9,069 bases of DNA, from assembly GCA_903917425.1 (NCBI GenBank), contig CAIXAQ010000128.1, positions 1 through 9,069 on the forward strand, given 5' to 3'. The notes below the pieces were generated by a model. That model had not been told where the DNA came from, searched no databases, and saw nothing but the letters and a program-made list of their open reading frames with translations. The translations under genes and the position numbers were made by a program. The stretch comes from an uncultured Bacteroidales bacterium (GTDB lineage: Bacteria > Bacteroidota > Bacteroidia > Bacteroidales > UBA4417). This document shows, in pieces, positions 1-6,746 of the stretch. The stretch's first letter is position 1, and each line of letters starts with the position of its first letter.

Positions 1-246
1 CGATCTCGTCGTATTGGCGGTGCTACTTTTCAGATCCCTTCTGAAATACGTCCTGGCCGTAAACAGTCAATCGGAATGAAAAACCTTATCCTGTATTCAC
101 GCAGGAGGCATGAAAAATCAATGGCTTCAAAATTAGCTAGTGAGATTATGGCCGCCTACAAAGAAGAAGGTTCAGCATTCAAAAAGAAAGAAGATACTCA
201 CCGTATGGCCGAAGCTAACAAAGCTTTCTCCCATTTCAGGTTCTAA
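1..246 (+). CDS. rpsG: 30S ribosomal protein S7 (uS7), C-terminal part
   Basis: The window opens inside this gene; 81 codons and a TAA stop are visible, about the second half of a protein usually near 155-158 residues. S7 binds the 3' major domain of 16S rRNA, nucleates assembly of the 30S head and lines the E-site/mRNA exit. The visible part starts at the conserved RRIGGATFQIPSEIRP segment, continues through the EKSMASKLASE helix and ends with the family signature KKREDTHRMAEANKAF-like stretch followed by HFRF. It lies 27 bases ahead of fusA, the standard str-operon order (S12, S7, EF-G). The start and the S12-S7 spacer, where S7 autoregulates in E. coli, are outside the window. The identification is very secure; only the partial length limits it. 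Confidence 0.97.
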   Translation, partial: RSRRIGGATFQIPSEIRPGRKQSIGMKNLILYSRRRHEKSMASKLASEIMAAYKEEGSAFKKKEDTHRMAEANKAFSHFRF

Positions 247-259
247 TTAAAAATCAAAC

Positions 260-266
260 AGGAAGG
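260..266 (+). promoter_or_regulatory. Purine-rich SD-like site before fusA
   Basis: AGGAAGG sits 7 bases ahead of the fusA ATG. It can pair only partly (AGGA or AAGG, about four to five bases) with the usual anti-SD sequence. It stands out because most genes here have no such motif, and because fusA is one of only two genes whose -3 base is not a purine. Whether it is used is an inference. Confidence 0.45.
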
Positions 267-273
267 TTAATAC

Positions 274-2370
274 ATGTCATCAGATAAACTGAAATATACG
301 CGAAACATAGGCATTATGGCCCATATCGACGCCGGCAAAACGACGACGACGGAGCGTATATTGTATTACACCGGCCGTAATTACAAGCTTGGTGAAGTAC
401 ATGATGGTACTGCTACTATGGACTGGATGATCCAGGAACAGGAACGCGGTATTACCATAACTTCGGCTGCTACAACGGTAAACTGGGAGTTCGAATCACA
501 AGACTATCGTCTGAATATTATTGATACCCCGGGGCACGTTGATTTTACAGTTGAAGTAGAAAGATCATTACGTGTGCTCGACGGAGCCGTTGCCGTTTTT
601 TGTGCAGTTGGTGGAGTTGAGCCTCAAAGTGAAACGGTTTGGAAACAAGCAGATAAATATAATGTTCCGCGTATATGCTTCATCAATAAGATGGATCGCG
701 CTGGTGCAGATTTTTTCTCTGTTGTTGAAGAACTGAAAGAAAAATTAGGAGCAAACGCAGTTCCTTTGCAAATACCGATCGGATCAGAAGATACCTTTAA
801 AGGCGTCGTTGATCTTATAAGTAACAAGGCAATTATTTGGGATGATGCGTCAAAAGGAATGCAATATTCCGAAGGACCGGTTCCTGAAGATTTGGTTGAA
901 ATAGTTGATATGTACCGCACCCGCCTTGTTGAAGGTTGTGCAGAAGAGGATGATGAATTATTGGAGAAATTCTTTAACGATCATAATTCGATTACTGAAG
1001 AAGAAATGCGACGCATCATTCGTCAGTCAGTACTTTCAATGAAAATAACCCCGGTTATCTGTGGTTCGGCATTCAAAAATAAAGGTGTTCAAAACCTGTT
1101 GGATTCGATTTGCCTGTACCTTCCTAATCCTTATGATGTACCGGCTGTTTCAGGTATTAACCCTGATACGGATGCTGAAGAAACCCGTCATATCGATTCA
1201 GAAGAACCATTTGCAGCATTGGCTTTCAAAATTGCAACCGATCCTTTTGTTGGACGTATAGCTTTCTTCAGGGTATATTCAGGAACACTTCAATCAGGAA
1301 GTTATGTGCTGAATGCTTCTACAGGAAAAAAGGAACGTATCTCGCGTATCATGCAGATGCATGCCAACAAGCAAATCCCTTTAGACTCTATTGAAGCTGG
1401 TGATATAGGTGCAGCAGTCGGATTTAAACAAATCCGCACCGGCGACACTCTTTGCGACGAAAAGCATCCTATTATCCTTGAATCAATGACATTCCCTGAA
1501 CCAGTTATCAGTGTTGCTATTGAGCCACGTACCCAGGATGATGTTGATAAACTTGACCTGGCATTATTGAAACTTGCAGAAGAAGATCCTACTTTCAAGA
1601 TCCGTACCGATCAGGAAACTGGTCAGACTGTTATCTCCGGAATGGGTGAATTGCACCTCGATATTTTAACAGATCGCTTGCGTAGGGAATTTAAACTTGA
1701 AGTTAACCAGGGTCCTCCCCAGGTAGCATATCGTGAAGCTGTTACAGCTACTGTACATCATCGCGAAGTATATAAGAAACAAACCGGTGGTAAAGGTAAA
1801 TTTGCCGATATTATTTTTGATCTTGGCCCGGCTGACGATGCGGAATTTAAAGGACTGCAGTTTGTCAACGAAGTTAAAGGCGGTAATATCCCTAAGGAAT
1901 TTATTTCACCTATCGAAAAAGGCTTTAAAGCAGCAATGTCGAATGGCGTAATGGCAGGCTTTGCTCTTGAAAGTATGAAAGTAAGATTGATTGATGGTTC
2001 GTTCCACGCGGTTGACAGCGATGCCTTAGCTTTCGAAATCTGTGCAAAAATCGGATTCAAGGAAGCTGCCCGCAAAGCGAAGAGTGTATTGCTCGAGCCT
2101 ATCATGAAAATAGAAGTTGTTTGCCCTGATAATTATGTTGGTGATGTTACCGGCGACCTTAACAAACGTCGTGCAGTAGTTGAGAATATCGACGCCAAGA
2201 TCAAATATCAGATTGTAAAAGCTAAAGTGCCCTTGTCGGAAATGTTTGGTTATGTTACAAGCTTACGCACAGTAACATCGGGACGTGGAAACTCAAGTAT
2301 GGAATTCTCACATTACCAGGAAGTTCCAAAGTTTATCGCCGAGGATGTGATAGCAAAGATCAAAGGATAA
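274..2370 (+). CDS. fusA: Translation elongation factor G (EF-G)
   Basis: EF-G is the cytoplasmic GTPase that moves tRNAs and mRNA through the ribosome after peptide bond formation and, with RRF, splits post-termination ribosomes. At 698 residues it is full length. All G-domain motifs are visible: P-loop AHIDAGKT (16-23), switch I RGIT (59-62), DTPGH (84-88) with the catalytic His, NKMD (138-141) and the G5 SAF near 265. Domain II follows (about 310-405), then domain III, domain IV with its tip segment around SFHAVDS (576-582), and domain V with the C-terminal MFGYVTSLRTVTSGRG stretch. The intact GTPase core and the location in the str operon mark it as the housekeeping EF-G rather than the divergent second EF-G many Bacteroidota carry elsewhere. 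The ATG is supported by an SD-like AGGAAGG and by the MSSDKLKYTRNIGIMAHID start. No tuf gene follows it. Confidence 0.98.
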   Translation: MSSDKLKYTRNIGIMAHIDAGKTTTTERILYYTGRNYKLGEVHDGTATMDWMIQEQERGITITSAATTVNWEFESQDYRLNIIDTPGHVDFTVEVERSLRVLDGAVAVFCAVGGVEPQSETVWKQADKYNVPRICFINKMDRAGADFFSVVEELKEKLGANAVPLQIPIGSEDTFKGVVDLISNKAIIWDDASKGMQYSEGPVPEDLVEIVDMYRTRLVEGCAEEDDELLEKFFNDHNSITEEEMRRIIRQSVLSMKITPVICGSAFKNKGVQNLLDSICLYLPNPYDVPAVSGINPDTDAEETRHIDSEEPFAALAFKIATDPFVGRIAFFRVYSGTLQSGSYVLNASTGKKERISRIMQMHANKQIPLDSIEAGDIGAAVGFKQIRTGDTLCDEKHPIILESMTFPEPVISVAIEPRTQDDVDKLDLALLKLAEEDPTFKIRTDQETGQTVISGMGELHLDILTDRLRREFKLEVNQGPPQVAYREAVTATVHHREVYKKQTGGKGKFADIIFDLGPADDAEFKGLQFVNEVKGGNIPKEFISPIEKGFKAAMSNGVMAGFALESMKVRLIDGSFHAVDSDALAFEICAKIGFKEAARKAKSVLLEPIMKIEVVCPDNYVGDVTGDLNKRRAVVENIDAKIKYQIVKAKVPLSEMFGYVTSLRTVTSGRGNSSMEFSHYQEVPKFIAEDVIAKIKG

Positions 2371-2406
2371 CAATTCAGTCATAATAACGTAATAAAAGAT
2401 TACAAC

Positions 2407-2712
2407 GTGAACCAGAGGATTAGAATAAAGCTGAAATCGTACGATCATAACCTGGTAGATAAGTCTGCCGAAAAGATTGTGAAGACGGTGAAATTGACCG
2501 GGGCAATTGTGAACGGGCCGATCCCTCTTCCAACCGATAAAAAGATCTACACTGTTCTTAAATCGACTTTTGTAAATAAAAAGTCACGCGAACAATTCGA
2601 ATTGAGTTCTTACAAAAGATTGTTGGATATCTACAGCTCAACAGCAAAAACTATTGATGCTCTGATGAAACTGGAATTACCCAGCGGCGTTGAAGTAGAG
2701 ATCAAAATCTGA
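2407..2712 (+). CDS. rpsJ: 30S ribosomal protein S10 (uS10)
   Basis: S10 is a 30S head protein that contacts S3 and S14, and in many bacteria also pairs with NusB in antitermination complexes. The 101-residue product has the family landmarks: IRIKLKSYDHNLVD at the start, GPIPLPT (37-43), the loop segment VNKKSREQFE, and the C-terminal DALMKLELPSGVEVEI. The start is GTG, the only non-ATG start visible here. No ATG lies in frame between the GTG and the upstream in-frame stop (2368-2370), and the resulting N-terminus has the expected length. The gene begins 36 bases after fusA, so there is no room for the long L4-binding leader found before S10 in E. coli. The stop is TGA, immediately backed by an in-frame TAA. 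Confidence 0.97.
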   Translation: MNQRIRIKLKSYDHNLVDKSAEKIVKTVKLTGAIVNGPIPLPTDKKIYTVLKSTFVNKKSREQFELSSYKRLLDIYSSTAKTIDALMKLELPSGVEVEIKI

Positions 2713-2768
2713 TAAGTTCAGGTTTGTAGTTGAAAAAATTAGTAAAGAAACATTAATATCTCGATATA

Positions 2769-3398
2769 ATGTCAGGAATTATCGGAAAAAAAATAGGAAT
2801 GACCAGCATATTTGATGCCAACGGCAAAAATGTTGCTTGTACAGTTATCGAAGCGGGTCCTTGCTTTGTAACCCAGGTCAGGACAATGGAAAATGACGGT
2901 TACGAAGCTATCCAACTCGCTTATGAGGATAAAAAGGAGAAGCATTCGACCAAAGCTGAAATGGGACATTTTAAAAAAGCAGGTATTACACCTAAACGTG
3001 TTGTAGTCGAGTTTACCCGTTTTGAAGCAGATCATCAAAAAGGATTTGGAGATATTCTGAATGTGGATATTTTTGAAGAAGGTGAATTTATTGATGTAGT
3101 AGGAACTACAAAAGGTAAAGGTTTCCAGGGTGTTGTCCGCCGTCACGGTTTTGCCGGTGTAGGTGGTGCAACTCACGGGCAGCATAACCGACTGAGAGCT
3201 CCCGGATCAGTAGGCGCTTCATCCTATCCAAGTAAAGTTTTCAAAGGAATGCGTATGGCTGGCCATATGGGTGTTGATCGGGTAAAAATGATCAATCTCC
3301 AGATTATGAAAATCGTTCTTGAAAAAAATCTTCTTGTAATTAAAGGTTCCGTACCCGGAGCAAATGGTTCATATGTAATTGTTGAAAGATGGAGCTAG
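2769..3398 (+). CDS. rplC: 50S ribosomal protein L3 (uL3)
   Basis: L3 is an early 50S assembly protein. It binds the end of 23S rRNA, and its long loop reaches the peptidyl-transferase region. The 209-residue length is typical. It starts with the family signature MSGIIGKKIGMTSIF, has the variable middle barrel, then GTTKGKGFQGVVRRHGF (112-128), THGQHN (135-140) and the extended-loop segment KVFKGMRMAGHMG (156-168), ending in KGSVPGANGS. The loop reads GSVGASSYP where E. coli has GSIGQNQTP, so the glutamine that PrmB methylates in E. coli (Q150) is Ala150 here. The gene follows the longest spacer in the window (56 bases) and has no SD motif. Its end overlaps rplD by 10 bases; the stop is TAG followed directly by a second TAG. 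Confidence 0.97.
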   Translation: MSGIIGKKIGMTSIFDANGKNVACTVIEAGPCFVTQVRTMENDGYEAIQLAYEDKKEKHSTKAEMGHFKKAGITPKRVVVEFTRFEADHQKGFGDILNVDIFEEGEFIDVVGTTKGKGFQGVVRRHGFAGVGGATHGQHNRLRAPGSVGASSYPSKVFKGMRMAGHMGVDRVKMINLQIMKIVLEKNLLVIKGSVPGANGSYVIVERWS

Positions 3399-4018
3399 TA
3401 GTATATAACATAAAGGGCGAAAAAACTGATAAAACAGTTACACTCAACGATAGTATTTTCGATGTAGTTCCTAACGATCACGCCATATATCTTGATACCA
3501 AACAGTATCTTGCCAATCAACGTCAGGGAACCCATGCTTCACTTGAGAAATCAATGGTTAGCGGAAGTACCAAGAAATTGAAAAAGCAAAAAGGAACTGG
3601 TGGAGCCCGTGCAGGTAGCCGTAAATCACCTTTGTTCAGGGGAGGAGCCCGCGCTTTTGGTCCACAACCACGCGATTACAGCTTCAAACTGAATAAAAAA
3701 CTGAAAAAGCTTGCCCGTTTATCGGCACTCGCTTATAAAGTAAAAGAGAACAATATCATGGTTATCGAAGATTTTAACTTCGAAACACCCAAAACCAGCT
3801 CTTATGCTTCAGTTCTTTCAGCACTCAAATTAAACGGACGCAAAACACTTATGGTGTTGCCGGAAAATATCCAAAATATTGTGCTTTCATCGCGCAATAT
3901 ACAAAGGGCAAAAGTAACACGTGCCTGTGACCTGAATACATTCGATATTCTAAATGCTCAAAACCTGATTCTTCTTGTAAGTTCAGTTAATGAGATTGAA
4001 AAATCATTCGAAAATTAA
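3389..4018 (+). CDS. rplD: 50S ribosomal protein L4 (uL4)
   Basis: L4 is a 23S rRNA-binding assembly protein; its long basic loop helps form the constriction of the nascent-peptide exit tunnel opposite L22. The 209-residue product begins MELVVYNIKGE and contains the conserved block YLANQRQGTHAS (40-51), the tunnel loop from about 61 to 97 with KQKGTGGARAG and GGARAFGPQPRDY, and the DFNFE segment that leads into the C-terminal Rossmann-like fold. The ATG lies inside the last codons of rplC (10-base overlap), which points to translational coupling. In E. coli L4 represses its own operon through the S10 leader; that leader is not present at the S10 junction here. The gene ends with tandem TAA TAA stops. 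Confidence 0.97.
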   Translation: MELVVYNIKGEKTDKTVTLNDSIFDVVPNDHAIYLDTKQYLANQRQGTHASLEKSMVSGSTKKLKKQKGTGGARAGSRKSPLFRGGARAFGPQPRDYSFKLNKKLKKLARLSALAYKVKENNIMVIEDFNFETPKTSSYASVLSALKLNGRKTLMVLPENIQNIVLSSRNIQRAKVTRACDLNTFDILNAQNLILLVSSVNEIEKSFEN

Positions 4019-4022
4019 TAAA

Positions 4023-4036
4023 TACTGTTAGCAGTA
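4023..4036 (+). other. Small perfect inverted repeat in rplD-rplW spacer
   Basis: TACTG-TTAG-CAGTA forms a 5-bp stem with a 4-base loop in the 38-base spacer. It has no U-run after it and the stem is short, so it is not a credible terminator. It could be a minor RNA hairpin or chance; no function is assigned. Confidence 0.25.
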
Positions 4037-4056
4037 ACAATTTAAATAAATTAGCG

Positions 4057-4347
4057 ATGGGTATTATCATAAAGCCGATCATTACTGAAAAAATGACAGC
4101 CCTGGGAGATAAGCTGGGACGTTATGGCTTTGTAGTTGACAAGCGTGCCAACAAATTGCAGATTAAGAAAGCTGTCAAAGAATTGTATGGAGTTGAAGTG
4201 GAAGACGTAAATACCATGACATACGCCGGAAAAAGTAAGTCACGCTTTACCAAAAGCGGTGTTCTTTCCGGGAAAACCAATTCTTTTAAAAAGGCTATCA
4301 TCACATTAGCTAAAGGCGAATCAATAGATTTTTACAGCAATATCTAA
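4057..4347 (+). CDS. rplW: 50S ribosomal protein L23 (uL23)
   Basis: L23 binds domain III of 23S rRNA beside the tunnel exit, where it docks trigger factor and signal recognition particle. The 96-residue product has the family pattern: KPIITEKMT at the start, the RYGFVVDKRANKLQIKKAV core, LYGVEVEDVNTM, and a C-terminal LAKGESIDFYSNI ending. Glu11 in ITEK aligns with E. coli Glu18 of VSEK, the chaperone-docking residue. The MGIIIKPI start and DFYSNI end resemble Bacteroidota L23 sequences. The ATG is preceded directly by TTAGCG, the same six bases that precede rplP, and there is no SD motif. The next gene, rplB, follows after 6 bases. Confidence 0.97.
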   Translation: MGIIIKPIITEKMTALGDKLGRYGFVVDKRANKLQIKKAVKELYGVEVEDVNTMTYAGKSKSRFTKSGVLSGKTNSFKKAIITLAKGESIDFYSNI

Positions 4348-4353
4348 GGAATA

Positions 4354-5178
4354 ATGGCTCTAAAGAAATTTAAACCAACCACACCTGGTCAGCGTTTCAA
4401 GGTTATCAGCACCTTCGACGAAATCACCACTTCGGTGCCCGAGAAAAGTTTGCTTGAACCTCAGCATAAGTCTGGTGGTCGTAACCACGATGGCAAAATG
4501 ACTATGCGGTACATGGGTGGTGGTAATAAACAACACTACCGTATCATAGATTTCAAACGCGAAAAGGATAATATTCCTGCCGTTGTAAAAACGATAGAAT
4601 ATGACCCAAACCGTACAGGACGAATAGCCCTTCTGTTTTATGCTGATGGCGAAAAACGTTATATACTTGCTCCACAAGGTTTAAAAGTTGGTCAGGTTAT
4701 CATGTCAGGCGTAGGTGTAGCTCCGGAAGTTGGGAATGCTCTTTTCATGAGCGAGATTCCTTTCGGTACCATGATTCACAACATTGAGCTCCGCCCGGGA
4801 CAAGGTGCAAAAATGGTACGCAGTGCCGGTGCATCAGCACAATTAATGTCACGCGACGGAAAGTTTGCTGTGGTCAGAATGCCTTCAGGTGAAGCCCGTT
4901 TAATACTGCAAACCTGCAAAGCAACAGTTGGTATGGTTTCAAATGGTGATCACCAGCTCGAAGTTTCCGGTAAAGCCGGTCGCTCCAGATGGTTGGGTCG
5001 CAGACCACGTACACGTCCTGTTGTTATGAACCCTGTTGATCACCCGATGGGTGGAGGCGAAGGAAGAGCTACAGGTGGACACCCACGTACACGTAAGGGT
5101 ACACCAGCTAAGGGCTTCAAAACCCGCTCGAAGACAAGTGCTTCGAACAAGTACATCATTGAAAGAAGGAAGAAGTAA
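4354..5178 (+). CDS. rplB: 50S ribosomal protein L2 (uL2)
   Basis: L2 is a core 50S protein needed for subunit association and for the peptidyl-transferase centre. The 274-residue product is the normal size. The N-terminal OB-fold part carries KSGGRNHDGKMTMRYMGGGNKQ-type sequence (39-60) and the YDPNRTGRIALL block (83-94); the central SH3-like part has LRPGQGAKMVRSAGASAQL (146-164). The C-terminal basic extension contains VMNPVDHPMGGGEGR (224-238), in which His230 corresponds to the functionally important E. coli His229, followed by GHPRTRKGTPAKGFKTR. The start follows rplW by 6 bases; AAGGA (4346-4350) is present but only 3 bases from the ATG, too close for normal SD spacing. Confidence 0.98.
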   Translation: MALKKFKPTTPGQRFKVISTFDEITTSVPEKSLLEPQHKSGGRNHDGKMTMRYMGGGNKQHYRIIDFKREKDNIPAVVKTIEYDPNRTGRIALLFYADGEKRYILAPQGLKVGQVIMSGVGVAPEVGNALFMSEIPFGTMIHNIELRPGQGAKMVRSAGASAQLMSRDGKFAVVRMPSGEARLILQTCKATVGMVSNGDHQLEVSGKAGRSRWLGRRPRTRPVVMNPVDHPMGGGEGRATGGHPRTRKGTPAKGFKTRSKTSASNKYIIERRKK

Positions 5179-5196
5179 TCTTATAAATAAAGCATC

Positions 5197-5469
5197 ATGA
5201 GCCGTTCGCTAAAAAAAGGCCCTTTCATAGATTATAAACTGGAAAAGAAGGTTTTAGACCTGATTGACAGCAAGAAGAAAGTTGTAATCAAAACTTGGTC
5301 GAGATCCTCAACAATAACACCTGATTTTGTTGGCCAGACTATAGCTGTTCATAACGGGAATAAATTTATACCTGTATATGTAACTGAAAATATGGTTGGT
5401 CATAAACTAGGAGAATTCAGCCCTACCCGTATTTTCAGGGGACACGCCGGTAATAAAGGTAAGAAGTAA
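5197..5469 (+). CDS. rpsS: 30S ribosomal protein S19 (uS19)
   Basis: S19 sits on the 30S head with S13 and takes part in the intersubunit bridge contacts with 50S. The 90-residue protein matches the family closely: MSRSLKKGPFID at the start, TWSRSSTITPDFVGQTIAVHNG (33-54), and the signature VYVTENMVGHKLGEFSPTR (60-78) leading to FRGH and a basic tail. It follows rplB by 18 bases. No SD motif precedes the ATG (AT-rich spacer ending AAAGCATC). The stop is doubled, TAA TAA. Confidence 0.97.
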   Translation: MSRSLKKGPFIDYKLEKKVLDLIDSKKKVVIKTWSRSSTITPDFVGQTIAVHNGNKFIPVYVTENMVGHKLGEFSPTRIFRGHAGNKGKK

Positions 5470-5484
5470 TAAGACTTAGCAACA

Positions 5485-5910
5485 ATGGGATCAAGAAAAC
5501 ATAATTCAGCTGAGCAGCGAAAAGAGGCAAACAAAACATTGTTTTTTGCCAAATTGAATAACTGCCCTTCCTCGCCCAGGAAAATGAGGCTTGTAGCCTT
5601 ACTGGTTAGTGGAAAAAATGTAGAAACTGCATTGAATATTTTACAACATACTCCTAACTACGCAGCCGAAAAACTGAGCAAGCTGATCAAATCAGCCCTG
5701 GCTAACTGGCAGCAGAAGAATGAAGGAGTTCGCATGGAAGACAGCAACCTTTATATCAGAGAGGTAAAAGCTGACGGCGGTCGCAGCCTGAAACGTGTAC
5801 AACCCGCACCGCAAGGTCGTGCGCATCGTATCAAAAAGCGCTCAAACCATGTAACTGTTATTTTAGATAGCAGAGTGATGATAGAAAAAACTGAAATAGT
5901 AACTAAATAA
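5485..5910 (+). CDS. rplV: 50S ribosomal protein L22 (uL22)
   Basis: L22 contacts all 23S rRNA domains, and its beta-hairpin lines the exit tunnel constriction together with L4. The protein is 141 residues, longer than the 110 of E. coli: there is a basic N-terminal extension of about 20 residues (MGSRKHNSAEQRKEANK) before the core SPRKMRLVALLVSGK (30-44), and a short C-terminal tail after the last strand. The beta-hairpin lies around GGRSLKRVQPAPQGRAHRI (98-116), followed by KKRSNHVTVIL. The extension looks like the one in other Bacteroidota L22 proteins. It starts 15 bases after rpsS and ends 12 bases before rpsC. Confidence 0.96.
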   Translation: MGSRKHNSAEQRKEANKTLFFAKLNNCPSSPRKMRLVALLVSGKNVETALNILQHTPNYAAEKLSKLIKSALANWQQKNEGVRMEDSNLYIREVKADGGRSLKRVQPAPQGRAHRIKKRSNHVTVILDSRVMIEKTEIVTK

Positions 5911-5922
5911 TCAAGCAGCCTA

Positions 5923-6708
5923 ATGGGACAAAAATGTAATCCGATCGGCAACAGGTTAGGTATCGTAAAAGGATGGGATTCTAACTGGTACGGTGGTAAA
6001 AAGTTTGCAGACAAACTGGTTGAAGACGATAAAATCCGGAAGTATCTTAATGCACGTCTATCAAAAGCAGGTATTTCTCACATTATTATTGAACGTACTC
6101 TCAAGCTGGTAACTGTCACAATTAACACTGCCCGCCCAGGAATTATCATAGGAAAAGCCGGACAGGAAGTTGATAAGCTCAAAGAAGAGTTAAAAAAACT
6201 TACCGGTAAGGAAGTACAGATAAACATTTCGGAAATTAAACGTCCTGAATTAGATGCTGTAATCGTAGGGAATACAATAGCTCGTCAGCTCGAAGGACGT
6301 ATTTCATACCGCAGGGCAATAAAAACCGCTATCACTGCAGCAATGCGTGTAGGTGCCGAAGGAATGAAAGTGCAGATTTCAGGCCGCCTGGGTGGAGCTG
6401 AAATGGCTCGACGCGAACAGTTCAAAGAAGGTCGTATCCCTTTGCACACATTACGTGCCGATATTGATTACGCTCTTGCTGAAGCTCAGACTACCTATGG
6501 TAAATTAGGAATCAAAACCTGGATCATGAAAGGTGAGATTTACGGTAAAGTGGATCTTGTACCAGGCACTGACAATATAGTGAAAGATAAATTATCACAT
6601 GGAACAGGTGGCCGTCCTTCAGGAAAAGGTCCGCGTGGAGATCGTGAACGTGGAGGCGACCGTGGGGGAGACCGTGGCGGTGATCGTCGTCCAAGAAATA
6701 AAAAATAA
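5923..6708 (+). CDS. rpsC: 30S ribosomal protein S3 (uS3) with Gly/Arg-rich tail
   Basis: S3 lies at the mRNA entry tunnel of the 30S head and has mRNA helicase and proofreading contacts. The 261-residue product starts MGQKCNPIGNRLGI, typical of the family. A KH type-2 domain (about 38-107) contains the IIGKAG loop (75-80). The C-terminal S3 domain (about 115-210) contains IQISGRLGGAEMAR-like sequence (here VQISGRLGGAEMAR, 150-163) and GRIPLHTLRADIDYALAEA, ending GEIYGK. Beyond about residue 225 is a low-complexity tail, HGTGGRPSGKGPRGDRER, then three RGGD units (243-254) and RRPRNKK. Low-complexity Gly/basic tails of varying composition are common on Bacteroidota S3. The gene is 12 bases after rplV; no SD, and -3 is C. 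Confidence 0.97.
   Translation: MGQKCNPIGNRLGIVKGWDSNWYGGKKFADKLVEDDKIRKYLNARLSKAGISHIIIERTLKLVTVTINTARPGIIIGKAGQEVDKLKEELKKLTGKEVQINISEIKRPELDAVIVGNTIARQLEGRISYRRAIKTAITAAMRVGAEGMKVQISGRLGGAEMARREQFKEGRIPLHTLRADIDYALAEAQTTYGKLGIKTWIMKGEIYGKVDLVPGTDNIVKDKLSHGTGGRPSGKGPRGDRERGGDRGGDRGGDRRPRNKK
6649..6684 (+). repeat. Three 12-base coding repeats (RGGD x3) in the rpsC tail
   Basis: CGTGGAGGCGAC, CGTGGGGGAGAC and CGTGGCGGTGAT follow each other in frame and each encode Arg-Gly-Gly-Asp. The copies differ only at third codon positions (GGA/GGG/GGC, GGC/GGA/GGT, GAC/GAC/GAT), so the peptide is conserved while the DNA has drifted. This suggests an old tandem duplication under protein-level constraint rather than a fresh slippage product. 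Confidence 0.85.
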
Positions 6709-6746
6709 GTAAGGAATAAAGTACTCATCAACATATAGTTTTAGCG

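Noticed and set aside
1061..1261. Out-of-frame plus-strand reading frames inside fusA (also 1733-1951)
   Set aside because: Fully inside an intact EF-G gene with all motifs in the main frame; no sign of frameshifting or a nested gene.
1758..2105. Minus-strand open frame of 115 codons opposite fusA
   Set aside because: Shadow of the EF-G coding sequence; no homology recognised and no independent start signal.
2713..2768. 56-base rpsJ-rplC spacer as an internal promoter
   Set aside because: It contains CAGGTTTG, one base off the TAnnTTTG form, but no TTG at a fitting upstream distance; too weak to call.
2772..3185. Minus-strand open frame of 137 codons opposite rplC
   Set aside because: Lies wholly antisense to a clear L3 gene, has no recognisable domain and a Cys/Phe-rich composition typical of antisense translation.
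6540..6734. Minus-strand frame with SPPR repeats
   Set aside because: The repeats are simply the reverse complement of the RGGD codons in the rpsC tail.
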